Source of the DNA: Prorocentrum cordatum
Lineage: Eukaryota > Sar > Dinophyceae > Prorocentrales > Prorocentraceae
Assembly: GCA_963575745.1 (NCBI GenBank)
Contig: CAUYUJ010021660.1
Location: forward strand, 345,650-409,649
Direction: 5' to 3'
DNA: 64,000 nucleotides
The translations under genes and the position numbers were made by a program. Numbering within the stretch: the stretch's first letter is position 1; every line of letters starts with the position of its first letter. Shown here one piece after another: positions 61,617 through 64,000 of the stretch. The notes under the pieces were generated by a model. That model ran no database searches, had not been told where the DNA came from, and saw only the letters and a list, made by a program, of their open reading frames with translations.

Positions 61617-63074
61617 ATATTGCTCGATGTATTCAGGGGTATCGGAGAGCACGTAAAGTCTCCTTGTAGTCCTCTTTGGGGGGCCTCTTGGACGCATGTC
61701 GGAAGCCATCTTGCACTCTCTTTGGCTATCTTGAGCAATATTGGAAGCCATCTGGGAGCAGGGGGCCCTCTTGGAACCATCTTGGGCGAAAAAGGACCCC
61801 CCGGCACATCGCCGAACCTCCACAAAACTTCAGGGCGGGGGGCGTAAAAGCGGAACGAATAATCTCGTCAGACCACTTGCGCCCTCAAGGGCTGGTGGGA
61901 TTACATGCAATTCTCCCCCCTCTGCGATCATTCTTTGTTGCAGCCATCGATGTGTGGGAGCGTGTGATGGCCGAAGCCCCGAGGAAGAGGAGTGACCAGA
62001 CGGACAATCGGCGCAGGAACACATTCAGACACCTATTCGACGACATGATCTTTGTTCAATCTGCACCCCTAGAGCTCCAGATCCCTTCCCCTGGGGCAGT
62101 TGTTTTTGTCGCGGATATGTTTCTGATGGTCACGGGCCTGAAGGCAGGCCCGAGGGAGCCGAAACCGAGGACCCAACGCCGGCACTGAAAGCAACATGCC
62201 GCGGGATGCCCGGGGAAAAGCAGGGAGAAGCAGGGAGCGGCGCCCACGCCGCCGCAGCCCGCCGGCCTCGTTGCGCATGGCCCAGGCCCTCTCTGCGCCT
62301 CGGCACCGCGGCCGCCCCCCCCCCCTTGCCCGAGACGCCCGTCGCGGGAACCCGCGCCGGCCAGAGGGCCGCCGCCGTCCGCGCGCCGCTTGTCACCGCC
62401 GCCAGTCGTCGTCATCGCCGTCGTCCGTCGTCGACGGTCGTGCATCCGTCATCCGTCGCCCCTCGTTTGTGGTCGTCGTCACCAGCCGTCACGTCATCGT
62501 CGTTGCCGTCGGCGTCGGCGTCGGGGGAAGGAGGCTGCGAGGTTGCGGGACGACGGCAGCAATCTTCGAAGCCCGAGCAGGGAGTTGCCCAGGGACGTGG
62601 GTAGTATCCGAGATTCGGGCGTGGTCTTCTTGGATCTGCGCGTTGCGCCACTTCTGTGGACGTCGGAGGAGATACAACGGCATGAACATAAAGTGTCGGA
62701 GCTACGCGCGGTGCTTCTTGGATCGGCGTTGGGCCCCTCTACTTGGCGCGCGGAGCGCGTCAGGGGCGGCGCCGGAGGCGCTGCCAGGGGGGCCCTGCGC
62801 GCGGAGCTTCGAACGGTTCTACCGCGAACGTGGCGACGCTCGCACGCTTGGCAGAAGCCATAGAGGCGATGCCTCGTCGGGTTCGCGTGCGGCTGCGTCG
62901 ACTGGAGCTCCGAATCGAGTCGGCAATCTATCGAAAAAGCTCGGCGCGCTGCTGAGGCAGCTGACCTCGCTCGCAGACGCGGGTGGCCAGTCGGGCCCAA
63001 CCCCACTCAGGGCGGCCTCTTGTTTCGGCACGCAGCCAGGGGGGTGCCCTGCGTCGGGGACCAGATACTACTCC
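61617..63074. other. No confident gene; CATCTTGG strings and a GTC tract
   Basis: 61660-61800 has recurring GCCATCTTG and CCTCTTGG strings like those at 30.8-31.5 kb. 62400-62545 is a GTC/CGTC-rich tract. Frames elsewhere are not convincing. Confidence 0.5.
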
Positions 63075-63082
63075 GCACCTCC

Positions 63083-63181
63083 TCGGACAAATCTGGTGGA
63101 CCGAACTTGGGTCCTCGGAGCTTCCTGCTCGGGGGGGGTCGGAGAAGTAAGATGAGGAGTAGAGGGTTGTCCGAGGTGCGA
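63083..63181. repeat. Imperfect inverted repeat, about 100 bp
   Basis: CCGCACCTCCTCGGACAA (63076-63093) pairs with TTGTCCGAGGTGCG (63167-63180), with one 3-base insertion. Weaker pairing continues inward (CTACTCC with GGAGTAG). Confidence 0.6.
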
Positions 63182-63282
63182 ATTAAACACCGCTCCCCCT
63201 TTCCCACCATCCCCACGACCCTCGCGACGGCGGCCACGACCCCTCCCACTCCCCTTACCACGCGCAGGCGCAGCACTGGGAG

Positions 63283-64000
63283 CTACCGTAGTCGGGATGG
63301 CGGGAAGATCGGGAGAGGCGTGTGTCGAAATAGCCCAATTCTGCTGCAAAACATCATTAGGGACGACGTCTCTGATTCTTTAGATCCTGAGACGGTCAGA
63401 TCCAGCCAACTGCAAGCACCCAGATAGCGAGCTGTGCCTGCAATTTTCCCTGCCACCACTCCGTCACGTCGTGACCACTGCTTGCAAGCCATAGAACTCT
63501 CACTGCAGATGCGGAAGATGGTGATCTGCCTGTCTCGGTTCTGCTTCATGCTCGCAGTGACGAATGGCTGCATCCAAGACGTCCTCCGCCCGTGGCAAAG
63601 TAGAGACCACCGCGGTAACAGGCATGCGTAGTTGGAAGGGGACCATTACGCGGAGGTCGCCGGCGTATGAGCAATGTGAAAGGTCAACGTCCTCATCCCG
63701 ACAGCCTCCCTGCAGCATAGAGAAGTCCCAGATGCCATATCCATCGCCGCAGACCATATCACTACGGGGTCAATGAAGGCGCCTACGAAGGCGCTCACGA
63801 TGAAAGGGTCGCCGATGAATCCGCCCACCCTGGGCTTCATGTAGAAGAGACCCTCGTTGCCCATGATCTCGATGACTCCGTCCTTGTAGCGGTCCTTTCA
63901 AAGCGTCCAGCCCTCGGGCTCTGGCGTAGTTCGCCACCGCTCGATCGATTGCCAACCATGATGCACTGCCGAACGCATTAGAAAGGTCCTTCATCGTGTT
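63283..64000 (-). pseudogene. LINE-type reverse transcriptase, decayed, runs off the window
   Basis: Reading the minus strand from the window end: MKDLSNAFGSASWLAIDRAV holds the motif A Asp in the D-x-x-x-AF pattern. Then, in the next frame, VGGFIGDPFIVSAFVGAFID corresponds to the template-grip region (usually G-x-x-x-GDP). In a third frame, VDLSHCSYAGDLRVMVPF is the catalytic box, with YADD changed to YAGD (63656-63667). Last, RYLGACSWLDLTVSGS is the YLG block after the palm. Three frames in 700 bases and the lost Asp mark it as a pseudogene. It is a non-LTR type, unrelated to the copia element upstream. Confidence 0.7.

Overview
The window looks like nuclear DNA of a dinoflagellate. The bloom-forming genus Prorocentrum is my best guess from memory of similar repeats, not from a search. 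The evidence is: GC-rich sequence; introns whose acceptor AG is followed by G in the next exon; a C5 cytosine methyltransferase of the type amplified in dinoflagellates; a decayed Ty1/copia-type element with dinoflagellate-style domains; a LINE-type reverse transcriptase; and a very heavy load of minisatellites and trinucleotide repeats. I see no bacterial gene layout, operon, CRISPR array, rRNA or convincing tRNA. Most long open frames are artefacts of simple repeats.

Layout. 1-1.7 kb: a tandem palindromic repeat, an 11-bp minisatellite and a 98-bp duplication. 2.2-6.8 kb (+): a multi-exon gene whose last four coding blocks carry C5 methyltransferase motifs I to X; blocks at 2.2-3.9 kb may be its N-terminus. 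7.4-14.46 kb (+): an intron-rich gene for an unrecognised protein of at least 1,300 residues ending in an RGG-type tail; five of its splice junctions can be read with frame intact. 16.17-16.79 kb: the same 11-bp minisatellite in inverted orientation, so the two genes sit between inverted arrays. 14.8-33.8 kb also holds five copies of a short terminal-inverted-repeat (MITE-like) family.

18.8-31.5 kb is mostly repeat: a tandem hairpin array (19.1-19.35), a 1.1-1.3 kb satellite (20.2-23.8), microsatellites with a 100-N assembly gap (24.0-26.1), then low-complexity coding-like sequence (26.3-30.5) studded with the 12-mer CCGCAGTCGCGG and lying between inverted arms at 24.4 and 30.6 kb.

34.2-57.3 kb is bounded by two direct repeats of about 355 bp. 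Inside, all on +, is a decayed copia-type element: gag (37.3-38.5), protease (39.4), integrase (40.2-40.85), reverse transcriptase with RNase H remnant (42.8-44.3) and a C-terminal extra domain (44.6-45.1). Beyond it lie inverted 24-bp repeat arrays (45.5-46.5), unrecognised coding-like pieces, a 169-bp foldback (53.8) and a KptA-like fragment (54.6-55.4). The window closes with a minus-strand LINE reverse transcriptase pseudogene (63.3-64.0).

The two host-like genes have long frames that stay open through domain-like sequence. The retroelement genes change frame repeatedly and have lost catalytic residues, so I read them as fossils. Exon boundaries were inferred by eye from frame continuity and splice signals, and family assignments rest on motifs and memory of the families.
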